Positions 48,101-56,974 of a stretch of DNA of 64,000 bases are shown in pieces (positions within the stretch are counted from its first letter, which is position 1; every line of letters begins with the position of its first letter). The notes below the pieces were generated by a model, which was not told the origin of the DNA, searched no databases, and saw only the letters and a list, made by a program, of their open reading frames with translations. A program made the position numbers and the translations under genes. The stretch comes from Nitrosospira briensis C-128 (lineage in GTDB: Bacteria > Pseudomonadota > Gammaproteobacteria > Burkholderiales > Nitrosomonadaceae): contig NZ_CP012371.1 of the NCBI RefSeq assembly GCF_000619905.2, positions 744,001 to 808,000 of the forward strand. Reading direction: 5' to 3'.

Positions 48101-48832
48101 GGGTGCGGGCGTTTCTTCGATCACCTTCTGGTTGCGCCGCTGCATGGAACAGTCACGTTCGCCCAGCGCGATGACCCCGCCCTTACCGTCGCCAAAAATC
48201 TGGACTTCGATATGGCGAGCATTCTCCACATATTTTTCCAGGAACAGACCCGCATCCTTGAAATTATTTTGCGCCAGGTATTTCACCGATTCGTAGGCGG
48301 CACTCAACTCTTCCCCGTTCCAGCACAACCGCATGCCGATACCGCCCCCTCCCGCGGTACTTTTCAGCATGACTGGATAACCGATGTGGGCCGCCTGACG
48401 GCGTGCATCTTCCAGGTCTTCCAAAAGACCGGTTCCCGGCAGCAGCGGCACCTGGTTCTGCAAAGCCAGTTCCCGTGCCGTATGTTTCAGCCCGAACGCA
48501 CGCATCTGCTGCGGGGTGGGGCCGATGAAACAAATGCCATGCGCAGCGCATTGCTCGGCAAAGTCCGCCTTTTCACTGAGGAAACCATAGCCAGGATGAA
48601 TAGCCTTGGCGCCCGAGTGTGCGGCAACCTCCAGAATCTTGTCGGCACGCAGATAGCTTTCTGCAGCGACGCCATTACCGATACAGTATGCTTCATCGGC
48701 TTCTATCACATGCTGCGACAGCGCATCGGCATCCGTATAGACCGCCACGCTTTTCACACCGATTCGACGCAGTGTACGGATGATGCGGCAGGCGATGGCG
48801 CCGCGATTAGCTATCAATACCTTCTTAAACAT
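45149..48832 (-). CDS. Biotin-dependent guanidine (urea-type) carboxylase
   Basis: A 1227-residue enzyme of the urea carboxylase family, carrying biotin carboxylase (1-~450, ATP loop [11 protein letters not shown]), carboxyltransferase AHS2/KipA-like (from ~475, [20 protein letters not shown]), AHS1/KipI-like (from ~850) and the biotinyl domain with ESMKME (biotin Lys1191). Enzymes annotated as urea carboxylase but encoded with the two DUF1989 proteins and under ykkC control have been shown to carboxylate guanidine to carboxyguanidine. The context here (guanidine-I riboswitch upstream, both DUF1989 genes) argues for guanidine as the substrate; urea as a poorer substrate remains possible. Good ribosome binding site (caggaaatagacc). 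Confidence 0.93.
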   Translation of the reverse strand: MFKKVLIANRGAIACRIIRTLRRIGVKSVAVYTDADALSQHVIEADEAYCIGNGVAAESYLRADKILEVAAHSGAKAIHPGYGFLSEKADFAEQCAAHGICFIGPTPQQMRAFGLKHTARELALQNQVPLLPGTGLLEDLEDARRQAAHIGYPVMLKSTAGGGGIGMRLCWNGEELSAAYESVKYLAQNNFKDAGLFLEKYVENARHIEVQIFGDGKGGVIALGERDCSMQRRNQKVIEETPAPHLPSRVRQALLDAAVRLGKTVNYQSAGTVEYIFDASTSEFYFLEVNTRLQVEHGVTEEVTGIDLVEWMVRQAAGELPSLDSFHIEPRGVSIQVRVYAENPAKDFQPSCGTLTSAEFPPASVARVETWVERGVEVSPFYDPMLAKIIVHAADREQAIARLLAALDATALNGIETNVGYLKQILRGAVFHGGQHTTSFLNGFRYSAHTVDVMSPGVQTTVQDYPGRTGYWNIGVPLSGPMDGLAFRLANRLVANAEDKAGLEITLAGPTLRFNCDSMIAVCGAPMEVRLDGEPLTFWRSYPVKAGAILQFGKLVGNGCRAYLAVQGGFQVPDYLGSKSTFTLGQFGGHAGRTLLTGDVLHIVAADASDTSDHDDTRARANGAGNLLPEELVPHYSDKWEIDVLYGPHGAPDFFTEEDIRILFAVDWEVHYNSSRSGVRLIGPKPKWARSDGGEAGLHPSNIHDNAYAIGTVDFTGDMPVILGPDGPSLGGFVCPVTIIQAELWKMGQLKPGDSVRFRRVSMDEALALEKLQDTTIENLRVPKPILPEIERKTPATAAATTTTPILHAIPQTAQQIQVVYRQAGDKNLLVEYGPPELDLNLRFRAHALMEWVQSALDNGSLKGILDLTPGIRTLQIHFDSRLLARDKLLDSLIAAEKKLPDIEHLEIPTRIVHLPLSWDDAATRLAIDKYMQSVRSDAPWCPSNIEFIRRINGLDSIEEVQRILFEASYLVMGLGDVYLGAPVATPVDPRHRLVTTKYNPARTWTPENAVGIGGAYLCIYGMEGPGGYQFVGRTVQMWNRYRQTADFKDGKPWLLRFFDQIRFYPVSESELLKLRRDFITGHFKLRVEENRFSLKQYNAFLQENAASISAFKAKQQAAFEAERERWDAEGKVEYVSEITLEEADAQSELDLPDGAHAISSHVTGTVWKLLVEERQHVEAGTPVLIVESMKMEFAVEAIVSGTIGQLFCKVGGHVSAGQLLLVIQED

Positions 48833-48969
48833 GGTCTATTTCCTGTTTAGTCCTGCTCGATTGCCGCATGATGCGCGCGAACCTCTGCTGCAGCATCGCC
48901 CTCGTAATTCGAAGGAATCACAATGGCGATCCGCAAGACCCCCGCAATCCACTCGCAACCCGGGAATGA

Positions 48970-49653
48970 TTAATCAAACGACATGTCTTCGGGATCGTCC
49001 CAGATCAGGAGACGGATCGGTGTAGGGTTGTAGGCGTTGCACGGATTGTTCAGTTGCGGACAATTCGAAATCAGCACGATCACATCCATTTCAGCTCTCA
49101 TTTCCACATATTTGAATGGGGCGGACATGCCATCTGCAAACTCCAGGCCGCCGGCCTCCGACACGGGTACGTTCATGAAGAAATTGATGTTGCTGGGCAG
49201 GTCGCGCTTGCTCATGTCGAGATGCTCACAGACCGGTTCATGGGCCAGCGCATGCAGAAAGTTGTCGCGGCAACTGTGCATTGGAAATTTTTCCAGCCCA
49301 TACCGAACCGTATTGCTCTCCGCGGCGCAGGCCCCGCCTATGGTGTCATGCCGTCCGCATGTGTCTGCCACGATGCTGAGCATGACATTGCCGAAGTTGG
49401 AATACAGCTTGCTGCCGGTGGTCAGATAGAGCTGCTTCTGGCGGCGGATGGTATCGGTTGCGCTGTATCGCTCAAAGGCGTGGGATGCGTTGTAGAACAA
49501 TGTGTCGACCGCCTGGTTACCCCCCAGATCGACAATGCGAAATACCTGTTTCTCCGTCAGCAGTCTGACCCAGGGCTCACCCGCCGGGCAGACTTCGTCC
49601 ACCGTTGCCGTTTCGGGATCAAGCCTGCTTTCCACAAATTGCTTCTTGCTCAT
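48970..49653 (-). CDS. cgdB: Carboxyguanidine deiminase subunit (DUF1989, UAAP2)
   Basis: Long annotated as 'urea amidolyase associated protein 2'. 227 residues from the ATG at 49653, which overlaps the stop of the previous gene (ATGA) and follows tggaggtgcggc. DUF1989 motifs: FRIVDLGGNQAVDTLFYNA (~38-56), AFERYSATDTIRRQ, CGRHDTIGGACAAESNTVRY and SNINFFMNVPV. CgdA and CgdB together hydrolyse carboxyguanidine to allophanate and ammonia; assignment of A versus B is by gene order. After the TAA, the same frame stays open for about 40 codons of protein-like sequence (48846-48969), suggesting a former C-terminal extension or a small ORF. Next gene starts 137 bases on. Confidence 0.9.
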   Translation of the reverse strand: MSKKQFVESRLDPETATVDEVCPAGEPWVRLLTEKQVFRIVDLGGNQAVDTLFYNASHAFERYSATDTIRRQKQLYLTTGSKLYSNFGNVMLSIVADTCGRHDTIGGACAAESNTVRYGLEKFPMHSCRDNFLHALAHEPVCEHLDMSKRDLPSNINFFMNVPVSEAGGLEFADGMSAPFKYVEMRAEMDVIVLISNCPQLNNPCNAYNPTPIRLLIWDDPEDMSFD

Positions 49654-50381
49654 GCCGCACCTCCATGACAAGCGTATAAATTCCGGGTATTCAGCAGTGC
49701 GCGCGCGTTCTCGGCAATGCGAGTGCAGACCGCTATTACCGACGGCGGTGTCACAAATGCTGCCAGATCGACCGCTCCGGGCTGATAGGTTTTTGACGAA
49801 TCAAGCGGGTGTGGCGCAGTGGATAACACCATCAGCGTATCCATTTCGAAACTCAGATCCACATGATCTCCCGCCTTGCTGCTGCCGGGATGGAACGCCA
49901 GCTCACCGGATGAATTGGCGGTTACCTTACTGAAGAAATTGATATTGGATACGACATCACGTATGCCCAGCCCCCATTTTCCCAATTCGATCAGCATGCC
50001 ATCCAGCCCGTTGCGAAACATCTCGTTACGGCGCTCTTCGAACCGCGCCGTACCATATTTCTGGCGTATCGATTCGGCATCGCTCATGCCGCACACAGTG
50101 TCGTGCCACCCGGCGGTATCTTCGGTAATGCAGCAGAAAATACGGCCCATATCTGAATGGCACGCATGTCCCTTGGTCAAACGGAACGTATGTTGGGTTT
50201 TGAGTGTATCGGCCATGTTGTAACGTTCCAGTTTTTCCTCCTGATTAAAAAATAGTACGGCGGCATTGGCTCGTCCTATCACATCCACCAGGCGTAGTGT
50301 CGTACCCCGACGCACAATGCCAGACCAGTGGCACCCGCCGGGGATGTGCTGTTCCCAAATCAATGCATCCGATTGGTTCAT
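49650..50381 (-). CDS. cgdA: Carboxyguanidine deiminase subunit (DUF1989, UAAP1)
   Basis: Partner of the following gene, 243 residues, DUF1989 family ('urea amidolyase associated protein 1'). Conserved stretches: PGGCHWSGIVRRGTTLRLVD (~14-33), LFFNQEEKLERYNMADTLKT (~43-62), DTAGWHDTVCGMSDAESIRQ (~89-108) and RDVVSNINFFSKVTANSSGE (~140-159). Cys and His residues in these blocks are candidates for a metal site. It follows the permease gene by 63 bases and overlaps the next gene by four bases, so the two subunits are translationally coupled, as expected for a heteromeric enzyme. Confidence 0.9.
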   Translation of the reverse strand: MNQSDALIWEQHIPGGCHWSGIVRRGTTLRLVDVIGRANAAVLFFNQEEKLERYNMADTLKTQHTFRLTKGHACHSDMGRIFCCITEDTAGWHDTVCGMSDAESIRQKYGTARFEERRNEMFRNGLDGMLIELGKWGLGIRDVVSNINFFSKVTANSSGELAFHPGSSKAGDHVDLSFEMDTLMVLSTAPHPLDSSKTYQPGAVDLAAFVTPPSVIAVCTRIAENARALLNTRNLYACHGGAA

Positions 50382-50444
50382 GTTTTTCTCCTCATCGTAA
50401 TAAATTTTCGGTTGAATGAATTTCGAGAAGGCTGATATCGCGCT

Positions 50445-51914
50445 TCATTTGGATAACATCTTTTTTTCAAAGCCTTTTTGCTGCGTTCGGGACATCAGGA
50501 TATGAAGAGTCGTTATCCCCAGGATAACGCTCAACACCAGAGGCACCGCCCAGAGCTGCCACCAGGGTGCATTCGGAGCAACTGCGTAGGCACGCGGCCA
50601 GGCAATGTTGACGAATTCAAATACCGACCAGGCAAAGGCTACCGAGTTGATCAGCAAGCCCCAGATGCCAAGCTTGAGCTCACCGAGAGCCGGGTTCCAG
50701 CGGCCGGAGAGCCGGGCGTACAACCCAACCCCGGTGGTCATGGAAAACATGGCGTAGAGTCCCCCCGTACCGAACGCAATCACCGTAGCCACGGCGCCAT
50801 CATTCAACCCGAACAGCAACCCAAGCGCAGACATCGATACCGTGCATATCACCGCATTGCGCGGCGTCTTGTCGGGCGCCAACCGGCTTAACACGGCGGG
50901 CATATTGCCTTCGCGGGCCATCGAATAAATGATGCGCGACGTGTACTTCACCACAGATGCCCCGCAGGCCAGAAAGGCGATCATGACAATACCCAGGAAC
51001 GGCTTTGCCGCCCATGCGCCGAAGCTGGCGATGATCACGGGCGTGATCGGGTCGGACGTCGCGCTGGCAATGAGCGTATCGCGATCGAAAGCCAGCGTCA
51101 GCGCCGCGGAATTGAACAGCACGACTGACCCCACCATACATAGCGAAAAGAAGACCGCGCGCGGCACCATGCGCTTGGGATCATGCGTTTCTTCGGCGAT
51201 AGTGGAACAGGCATCAAAACCGATAAACGCCCAGCCCGCGATGGCAAGTGCCGCCAGAAAGGCGCTGATCTCATCGGGCGCAGTGCCCGTGCCCAAATGC
51301 TGAAACAACTCCGAAAATGAATGCTGCCGAAAAAAGAGAAATAGCAGCAGAGCGACACCCACGGACCCGATCATCTCCGCATAAACGCCCAGTGAAATGA
51401 TCAGCTTGAAAATATTGATGTGCGCCAAGTTGATCAGCGTGCAGAGCAATAGAAATACTGCGCCCCACACCACCAGCCCAAGCCCTGTTTCACTCTCTGA
51501 TCCGACGAAGAGGGAAAGCCAGACTCCCCCGGTATAGGCGGTTGTGGTCAGCATCGCAACCGTGGAGCTGACGTATATCACGCCAGCATATTTACCGGTG
51601 ATGACACCACCGAGCTGATGCGCCCATTTGTAAGCGCCACCGGCGATTGGAAACTGCGAGGAAAGCTCTGCGTAGACGGTGGCTACAAGCAATTGCATCA
51701 CGAGGCAGAGTATCAGTGCGCCAAACCAGCCACCGCCTGTCACGACGGTCTGTACACCAATGATGGCATACAGGCCCACTACCGGCGAAACAACGGCGAA
51801 GCCGAGGATGAGGCTACTCCAGACACTCATGCTACGGTGGAGTTTATCGTCGATGACGGGCGCCGCTGCAGCAACGGTAGCAGCAGGGGGAGGCGTATAC
51901 CGGTTCCCCCTCAT
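50445..51914 (-). CDS. APC-family permease, probable guanidine importer
   Basis: Amino acid/polyamine/cation (APC) transporter. I start it at ATG 51914 (489 residues) because homology begins just after it (LHRSMSVWSSLILGFAVVSP) and because this ATG overlaps the stop of an upstream mini-ORF; the frame itself is open to 52040. Twelve helices are visible. The FIGFDACSTIAEETHDPKRM loop (~233-252) is typical of the family. As the first full gene after the guanidine-I riboswitch it most likely brings guanidine (guanidinium) into the cell for the enzymes encoded downstream. Substrate is inferred from context only. Confidence 0.87.
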   Translation of the reverse strand: MRGNRYTPPPAATVAAAAPVIDDKLHRSMSVWSSLILGFAVVSPVVGLYAIIGVQTVVTGGGWFGALILCLVMQLLVATVYAELSSQFPIAGGAYKWAHQLGGVITGKYAGVIYVSSTVAMLTTTAYTGGVWLSLFVGSESETGLGLVVWGAVFLLLCTLINLAHINIFKLIISLGVYAEMIGSVGVALLLFLFFRQHSFSELFQHLGTGTAPDEISAFLAALAIAGWAFIGFDACSTIAEETHDPKRMVPRAVFFSLCMVGSVVLFNSAALTLAFDRDTLIASATSDPITPVIIASFGAWAAKPFLGIVMIAFLACGASVVKYTSRIIYSMAREGNMPAVLSRLAPDKTPRNAVICTVSMSALGLLFGLNDGAVATVIAFGTGGLYAMFSMTTGVGLYARLSGRWNPALGELKLGIWGLLINSVAFAWSVFEFVNIAWPRAYAVAPNAPWWQLWAVPLVLSVILGITTLHILMSRTQQKGFEKKMLSK

Positions 51915-51982
51915 TGACATGATACCCATCCCGAGAGAAGCGGAACAACCATGCCTGGCCGATGATTCACGCGCCAACTCAT
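51911..51982 (-). CDS. Upstream mini-ORF 2 (23 aa)
   Basis: ATG at 51982 overlaps the TGA of mini-ORF 1, and its own TGA overlaps the permease ATG at 51914 (ATGA both times). Encodes MSWRVNHRPGMVVPLLSGWV then SCQ. It could pass ribosomes to the permease start by coupling. Coding role of the peptide itself is doubtful. Confidence 0.25.
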   Translation of the reverse strand: MSWRVNHRPGMVVPLLSGWVSCQ

Positions 51983-52071
51983 GCTGGAGAAGCGCCGTTC
52001 GAGAAGCCCAAGCAGGCCCCGACGCTATCAATTGCTGCAAAAAGAGGAAAAAAAATCGAAGAGAAGTGCAT
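51979..52071 (-). CDS. Upstream mini-ORF 1 (leader, 30 aa)
   Basis: ATG at 52071 has the best ribosome binding site of the whole leader (aaaggagaccggtc), about 54 bases after the riboswitch. It encodes MHFSSIFFPLFAAIDSVGAC then LGFSNGASPA and ends in an ATGA overlap with mini-ORF 2. It may be the site where the riboswitch controls translation. Confidence 0.35.
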   Translation of the reverse strand: MHFSSIFFPLFAAIDSVGACLGFSNGASPA

Positions 52072-52124
52072 GACCGGTCTCCTTTATCAGCGGATCAAAT
52101 TCCAAGAGTTAATGTATTACTTAC

Positions 52125-52226
52125 ATTATCTCCCGGGCTTTTATCCCTCCGTGGAGCCTCGTCACGACGAAGCCGGAAACTCTCGGACCAGACACTTTCA
52201 GCAGAAAGCCGGAACCCTAGTTTCGC
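52125..52226 (-). ncRNA. Guanidine-I (ykkC-yxkD) riboswitch
   Basis: Read on the minus strand the leader contains the hallmark blocks in order and at normal spacing: ctagggttccg (near 52222), ctggtccgagag (near 52191), then cacggagggataaaagcccg plus ggaga at the 3' end (52128-52153). These are the most conserved nucleotides of the ykkC class that binds guanidinium. It lies 54 bases before the first start codon of the operon leader, on the same strand as permease, cgdA, cgdB, carboxylase and atzF. A guanidine-bound form would switch these genes on. I see no clear intrinsic terminator, so control could be at translation. Confidence 0.95.
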
Positions 52227-52400
52227 TTTACTTCAACCGCGCTACACTGCGGCGTATTTCTTTAAAGAAGTTGCAATTCGGGTGCAACTGTTTCAGGTAC
52301 AAAATAATTTTACACACCTCATCCAAAAAAGCAATACTTAACTTTTGAATAAGCTAAGTCCGCAGCCGCCGCGGTCTCAGCTTACTATCCCGTATTCTCG
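52227..52400 (-). promoter_or_regulatory. Promoter region of the guanidine operon
   Basis: Short A+T-rich stretch between the riboswitch and the methyltransferase gene, which is on the same strand upstream. A possible sigma-70 pair on the minus strand is ttgcac, 17 bases, taaaga, placed about 40-60 bases before the riboswitch. Weak match; given as candidate only. Confidence 0.3.
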
Positions 52401-53081
52401 TCACATCGCTTTTTTACGCGCAACGACGACTCCATCACGGGTTGGATTTATAAAAGCATCAAACTCGGGATCGTCAAAGATGAGCGAATTGTGCTCAAGA
52501 ATGGCTTCCGTCCAGCCGGGAACAATATCGACATAATGCTCCAGCGCCACCCTTCCATGCCAAAGTACGTTATCAGCGATGTAAAGACCGCCGGGGCGAA
52601 TCCGGTCTTTAGCCATACGCCAGATCTGGGGATAATCGCCCTTGTCAGCGTCGTTGTAGCAGATATCGAATATTCCTTCGGTCTGCGCGAACGTCTCCTG
52701 CGCGGTTCCAACACGGAAATCGATTCTCTGCGCTAAATCCGCAGACTCGAGATATTGCTCGGCCTTCTCTTTGTTGAGAGGATCTCCATCGGTACAAATC
52801 ACTCGTCCATCTACACCCGCTGCCTTGGCAAACCAATAGGCGGAATAACCATAGCCGCTGCCGAATTCGAATATGCGTTTCGCATTGACAGTCTTTGCCA
52901 GGGTTTCCAGAAAAATGCCCACCAGGCGGCCTACGATAGGAAAGTTGTTTTTCTCCGCTTCAGCTTCCATTTCAGCCAGAACCGGATGATCGGTCTGGCT
53001 GACCAGGCTGCGCATGTATTTTTCAATTGCCGGATTAACCGGGGCTAATACGATGGGATTTGAAACGGTAGGAGATTGCAT
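52401..53081 (-). CDS. Class I O-methyltransferase
   Basis: A 226-residue SAM-dependent O-methyltransferase of the caffeoyl-CoA/catechol type (family 3). SAM-binding motif I is IFEFGSGYGYSAYWFAKA (~69-86), then VICTDGDPLNKEKAEQYL (~94-111), the metal/catalytic Asp region ICYNDADKGDYPQIWRMAKD (~140-159), and PGGLYIADNVLWHGRV (~164-179). The divalent metal site Asp-Asp-Asn of this family is visible (D in YNDADK, D and N in ADN). Substrate unknown. Isolated gene upstream of the guanidine operon; cotranscription is unlikely because of the intervening riboswitch promoter. Confidence 0.9.
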   Translation of the reverse strand: MQSPTVSNPIVLAPVNPAIEKYMRSLVSQTDHPVLAEMEAEAEKNNFPIVGRLVGIFLETLAKTVNAKRIFEFGSGYGYSAYWFAKAAGVDGRVICTDGDPLNKEKAEQYLESADLAQRIDFRVGTAQETFAQTEGIFDICYNDADKGDYPQIWRMAKDRIRPGGLYIADNVLWHGRVALEHYVDIVPGWTEAILEHNSLIFDDPEFDAFINPTRDGVVVARKKAM

Positions 53082-53702
53082 TTCGATGATTGCTCCTCAA
53101 GAAACAAACAGGAATGGAAACTGCCCGCTGAAGCTCGATTCAATGGCTGACTCTACGCTCAACGCAAGGAGGGGTCAACGGCAAGGGCGGGTCAGCGCGT
53201 GGGTTGGTCCGTCCTCAATGGCGCATGCCTGTGGGTAAGCTTTTATATCGTTGAGACCTTCGAATTCACTGCTATGCTGTGCAGATAGAATGTCAGAATC
53301 AATTGAAATCGGAGATCCATTCTGATCGCATGGGAACGCAATATCGGCAACGCGGGCGCATATCCTGATGAAATCATATTTGCTGGACCGAACGAGGCAA
53401 ATCACCGGCATTGGCAGGCAGAGCGCCGCTGAGCAATATTGATGCCATTTGGTGTAGAATGTATGTCTTCCTTTCCAAATCGGGTTATCACATTTGGATC
53501 GCCGGTAGGTGCACCTGCGCGATATACCTGAGGTAAGGCGCCGCACTAATCTGTACGGCGCCGGTCAAACAGATAACGAAAAACCCAGTCGCATTACTTC
53601 CTTGGCCGTGGCGTGGGCCTCAGCGACTCTCACGCAAATCGGCTAGGGCAAACTGTTGCCTTGATAGCCTGAATCGAAATCCAAACTTGAAATGAGGGTG
53701 AA
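53082..53702. other. Intergenic, no gene recognised
   Basis: About 620 bases between the divergent methyltransferase and rnk genes. A 123-codon minus-strand frame (53175-53546) is rich in Cys and Arg, has no ribosome binding site and is not supported. The sequence tgaaatgagggtgaa before 53703 is the ribosome binding site of rnk. Confidence 0.45.
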
Positions 53703-54113
53703 ATGAATAGCAGACCGCAAGTTGTACTAACGTCTCAGGATCTGGACCGGCTTGAAGCTTTGCTCGAGACCCTTCCAGCCAACGCTTTTCCCGCCAAGGA
53801 ATTGCGCGCCGAGCTTGATCGCTCCGAAATCGTCGAGCCCGAGCAGATACCGCCATCCGTGGTAACCATGAATTCAACCGTGCGCTTCAGTATCGATTCC
53901 TCCGGCGAGGACTTCTGCCTGACTCTGGTCTATCCCAAAGACGTTGACGGCTCCGGCGACAAGATATCCATCCTAGCCCCAGTAGGCAGTGCCCTCCTGG
54001 GCCTCTCCACCGGGGATGAAATAGAGTGGCCTCGGCCAGGTGGAGGCATGATAAAGGTACGGATAGTGGAAATCGTCTACCAACCGGAACGCGAAGGAAA
54101 ATTCTACCGCTAG
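53703..54113 (+). CDS. rnk: Regulator of nucleoside diphosphate kinase (Rnk)
   Basis: A 136-residue member of the Rnk branch of the GreA/GreB family: N-terminal short coiled region (LTSQDLDRLEALLETL, ~9-24) and a C-terminal GreA/B FKBP-like domain (STVRFSIDSSGEDFCLTLVY ~58-77, then PVGSALLGLSTGDEIEWPRP ~93-112 and VRIVEIVYQPER). Unlike GreA, the N-terminal arm is too short to reach the polymerase active site, so Rnk-type proteins bind RNA polymerase without transcript cleavage and influence NDP kinase levels. Stand-alone gene with a good ribosome binding site. Confidence 0.92.
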   Translation: MNSRPQVVLTSQDLDRLEALLETLPANAFPAKELRAELDRSEIVEPEQIPPSVVTMNSTVRFSIDSSGEDFCLTLVYPKDVDGSGDKISILAPVGSALLGLSTGDEIEWPRPGGGMIKVRIVEIVYQPEREGKFYR

Positions 54114-54543
54114 AGCCCTGGAGCAGCGCCCCGAATAGAACCGGAAGAAAGCAATAGGCGCCGATAAACGGGCTGCAATAAATACAGCGAACGCGCCGTA
54201 TGTCAGCCTTTACTTCAAACGCATCTCCATCGACGCCTGACCGATCCGCTGGATAACTGTTCATTTTTATCCAGTGGAGAAAGGTCGCATAGGGCGGCTC
54301 ATTCACCTGCTTGACCCATCAGTCATACTCGCGGTCGGATTGATTTATTCGTACGGCACAATGTGCTGCGCTTGTTGCCGCCCTGCGCCTTGCCATACCT
54401 TGCTGAAACTGAAATGACCCTGCGGAAACCTCGGAGTCCTACGGGAAAACCGATGCCGTCAACTGCTCAGTTGTTCAAAGGCTGTCCTGATTCTGCTATA
54501 GTCGCGGCCAATTTTTAACCTGAAGTTCGAAATAACCTCCACT
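54114..54543. other. Intergenic, no gene recognised
   Basis: No supported frame, RNA or repeat. The last ~60 bases (e.g. tgctatagt near 54496) may hold the promoter of the porin gene. Confidence 0.4.
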
Positions 54544-56235
54544 ATGACCCTGATCAGTTCCCCGGCTTCGGTAGCCACAAACGCGGCCGAGTCAAAGATG
54601 CTTTCCATTCTATCCACACCACTCACACGCATGCCGCTATTGAAATTCTGCCTCGGCGCAAGCGCGCTGAGTTTGACACTTCAAGTGTGGGCGGCAGATT
54701 CCACATCGGCCGGTAATACGGCAACGGCTACTGCATCAGCTTCGGCGACTTCGGCGGGCTTAACTACCACCGCCTTATTCGACTGGTCGAAAGTTCCTCC
54801 TGTCACCGCTCCGTCGCGTCCCGGCCTGTTCTCGATAGCGCCATCCGGGCCGGGATATTACTCGCTCCTGAATCATGCCACCGGCAATCAACGCCAAGCT
54901 CCGCCGGTTTCGCCTTACGCACCCTATGCGCTCATGACCACACCGGCCTTTGATATCGATTTCCGTTACCTGGAAAAACCAGGGCATGAAAAGGATCTCT
55001 TCGACCCCATCAAGCGCATCCACATCGGCAATGACTTTCTGCTGTCTTTTGGAGGCAGCTTCTGGTACCGGTACATGCGGGAATCCGATGTCCGGCTGAC
55101 TTCCGCAAATGATAATTACCATTTGATACGCAGCCGATTCCATGCCGATTTCTGGTATCAGGACCGGGTCCGGCTATTTGCCGAGTTTCTGGATGCACGC
55201 AGCTTCGGCCAGGGCCTGACGCCACTTGCCACGGATGTCAACCATACGGACATGCTGAATCTTTTTGCGGATATCAAGATTGCCAGCATCAAGGACGGGG
55301 CGGCTTATCTGCGTGTCGGCCGCCAGGAATTGCTCTATGGCTCGCAGAGGCTGATCTCCACGCTGGACTGGGTTAATACGCGGCGTACATTTCAAGGTGT
55401 GAAGGGCTTCTGGCGAACCCCGACATTCGATCTGGACGCGTTCTGGGTACGCCCGATGGATACGGAAAGAGATGCATTCGATAACTGGGACACGAAGCGT
55501 GAATTCTTCGGCTTGTGGGGAACGTACAAGCCCATGAAAGGCCAACTGGCCGATTTTTATTTCCTGAGCCTGGCCGACAACCGGAATATGGCAATCGGAA
55601 GAAATAACGCGAGAGGCAATTCAATTGTGCATACCCTCGGCAGCCGCGTTGCAGGTGACTACAACCGTTTTCTGTACGAGTTGGAAGGCATGTACCAGTT
55701 CGGTCAGTATTCCAATCAGGACATCTCGGCCTTTGCCGTCGCGTCCGGTGCCGGCTATCACTTCAAGGAAATGCCGATGAATCCCCAGTTCTGGCTGCGC
55801 TACGACTTTGCCTCCGGGGACAATAACTTGACTGACGGCAGCCGCAACACGTTCAATCAGCTCTTCCCCTTCGGAAACTATTACCTGGGTTGGATCGATC
55901 GCGTTGGCAGGCAGAATATTCACGATTTCAATGCCCAGATCAATCTTCATCCCCAGCCATGGGCAACTTTCACAGCCCAGTATCATCGGTTCTATCTGGC
56001 AAACAAGCGCGACTTTCTATACAACGCCGCAGGCGCCGCTACCTTGAGAGATCCCACAGGCCGATCAGGCAGCTATGTCGGTGATGAAATTGACTTCCGT
56101 CTCAATGTTCACGTCGATCGACACCAGGACGTCCTGGTGGGGTATTCGAAGTTATTTGCAGGAAATTTTTTGAAGGCAAGGGCACCGGGCGTTTCACCGG
56201 GCCTCTTCTATGTTCAGTACAACTTCCGTTTCTAA
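54544..56235 (+). CDS. Alginate-export-like outer-membrane porin
   Basis: A 563-residue outer-membrane beta-barrel of the alginate export (AlgE-like) family. Signal peptide near residues 30-50 (LKFCLGASALSLTLQVWAAD), suggesting that the true start may be ATG 54598 (MLSILSTPLTRMP) or one nearby rather than 54544. The barrel begins about residue 150 (NDFLLSFGGSFWYRYMRESD, then NYHLIRSRFHADFWYQDRVR). Strands alternate with DVNHTDMLNLFADIKI and GRQELLYGSQRLISTLDWVN, and the protein ends in YNFRF with the terminal Phe needed for BAM insertion. No alginate genes are adjacent, so the substrate may be another anion or sugar. Confidence 0.87.
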   Translation: MTLISSPASVATNAAESKMLSILSTPLTRMPLLKFCLGASALSLTLQVWAADSTSAGNTATATASASATSAGLTTTALFDWSKVPPVTAPSRPGLFSIAPSGPGYYSLLNHATGNQRQAPPVSPYAPYALMTTPAFDIDFRYLEKPGHEKDLFDPIKRIHIGNDFLLSFGGSFWYRYMRESDVRLTSANDNYHLIRSRFHADFWYQDRVRLFAEFLDARSFGQGLTPLATDVNHTDMLNLFADIKIASIKDGAAYLRVGRQELLYGSQRLISTLDWVNTRRTFQGVKGFWRTPTFDLDAFWVRPMDTERDAFDNWDTKREFFGLWGTYKPMKGQLADFYFLSLADNRNMAIGRNNARGNSIVHTLGSRVAGDYNRFLYELEGMYQFGQYSNQDISAFAVASGAGYHFKEMPMNPQFWLRYDFASGDNNLTDGSRNTFNQLFPFGNYYLGWIDRVGRQNIHDFNAQINLHPQPWATFTAQYHRFYLANKRDFLYNAAGAATLRDPTGRSGSYVGDEIDFRLNVHVDRHQDVLVGYSKLFAGNFLKARAPGVSPGLFYVQYNFRF

Positions 56236-56446
56236 CGGTTGGCCAGGAAACCAACGCAGCAATACGACTGGTGAGGAAAAGATACGTGGCTTCAGGATGA
56301 GTAAAAACGTAGCGCCGTATGAAAATATTTGCAGAATCCCCTCATTCACCAATGTTGAAAATGCCCATTAAGGGGGGCACCTATCCGGCATAGCCGCATA
56401 GCGCCGCCGCTATGATCGGGATCATCAAGATATCCCGTGGAGGTAC

Positions 56447-56974
56447 TCAGTCACCCTCAAACTCACATAGGGCAAATACCTTCAGCCCCTGGTTTTCCAG
56501 ACGTGACCTGCCACCGATGTCCGGCAGGTCGATAACGAAACAGCACTCTACCACTTCGCCACCCATTTCCTCAATCAGCTTGGCGGCGGCCTCTGCCGTT
56601 CCACCGGTCGCAATGAGATCATCCACGAGCAACACCCGATCGCCTTTCTGAATCGCATCCACATGAATCTCGATGCGATCGCTCCCGTATTCCAACTGAT
56701 AATCGCGGCCACGTGTTTCAGCAGGCAGCTTGCCTTTCTTTCGTACTGGCACAAAGCCTATGCCAAGCTCATAAGCAATCGGTGCCCCGATGATGAAACC
56801 TCGCGACTCGATCCCGGCAACCTTGTCGATCTTCACGTTTTTATGACGCGCAGCTATTTCCTGAATGGTGGCGCGCAAACCCACCGGGTCTTTCAACAGC
56901 GTAGTGATATCCCGAAACATGATGCCTTCATGAGGATAATGCGCGATAGTACGAATGTGGGATTTAATTTGCAT
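56447..56974 (-). CDS. apt: Adenine phosphoribosyltransferase
   Basis: Salvages adenine to AMP using PRPP. Starting at ATG 56974, set by aaggacttctt upstream homologous region (agga six bases before), it has 175 residues, the normal length; a frame 20 codons longer exists but is not needed. Motifs: GIMFRDITTLLKDP (~18-31), VAGIESRGFIIGAPIAYELG (~54-73), RKKGKLPAE (~84-92), the PRPP loop VLLVDDLIATGGTAEAAAKL (~120-139) and the final LPDIGGRSRLE. It lies next to the tRNA-Ser/Detocs island, whose effector releases adenine from ATP; this may be coincidence. Confidence 0.95.
   Translation of the reverse strand: MQIKSHIRTIAHYPHEGIMFRDITTLLKDPVGLRATIQEIAARHKNVKIDKVAGIESRGFIIGAPIAYELGIGFVPVRKKGKLPAETRGRDYQLEYGSDRIEIHVDAIQKGDRVLLVDDLIATGGTAEAAAKLIEEMGGEVVECCFVIDLPDIGGRSRLENQGLKVFALCEFEGD

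Noticed and set aside
43270-49671. Reading the operon as classical urea amidolyase
   Set aside because: The guanidine-I riboswitch and both DUF1989 genes point to guanidine; urea use remains only a side possibility.
53175-53546. 123-codon minus-strand frame
   Set aside because: Cys/Arg-rich, no ribosome binding site, no family; treated as noncoding.
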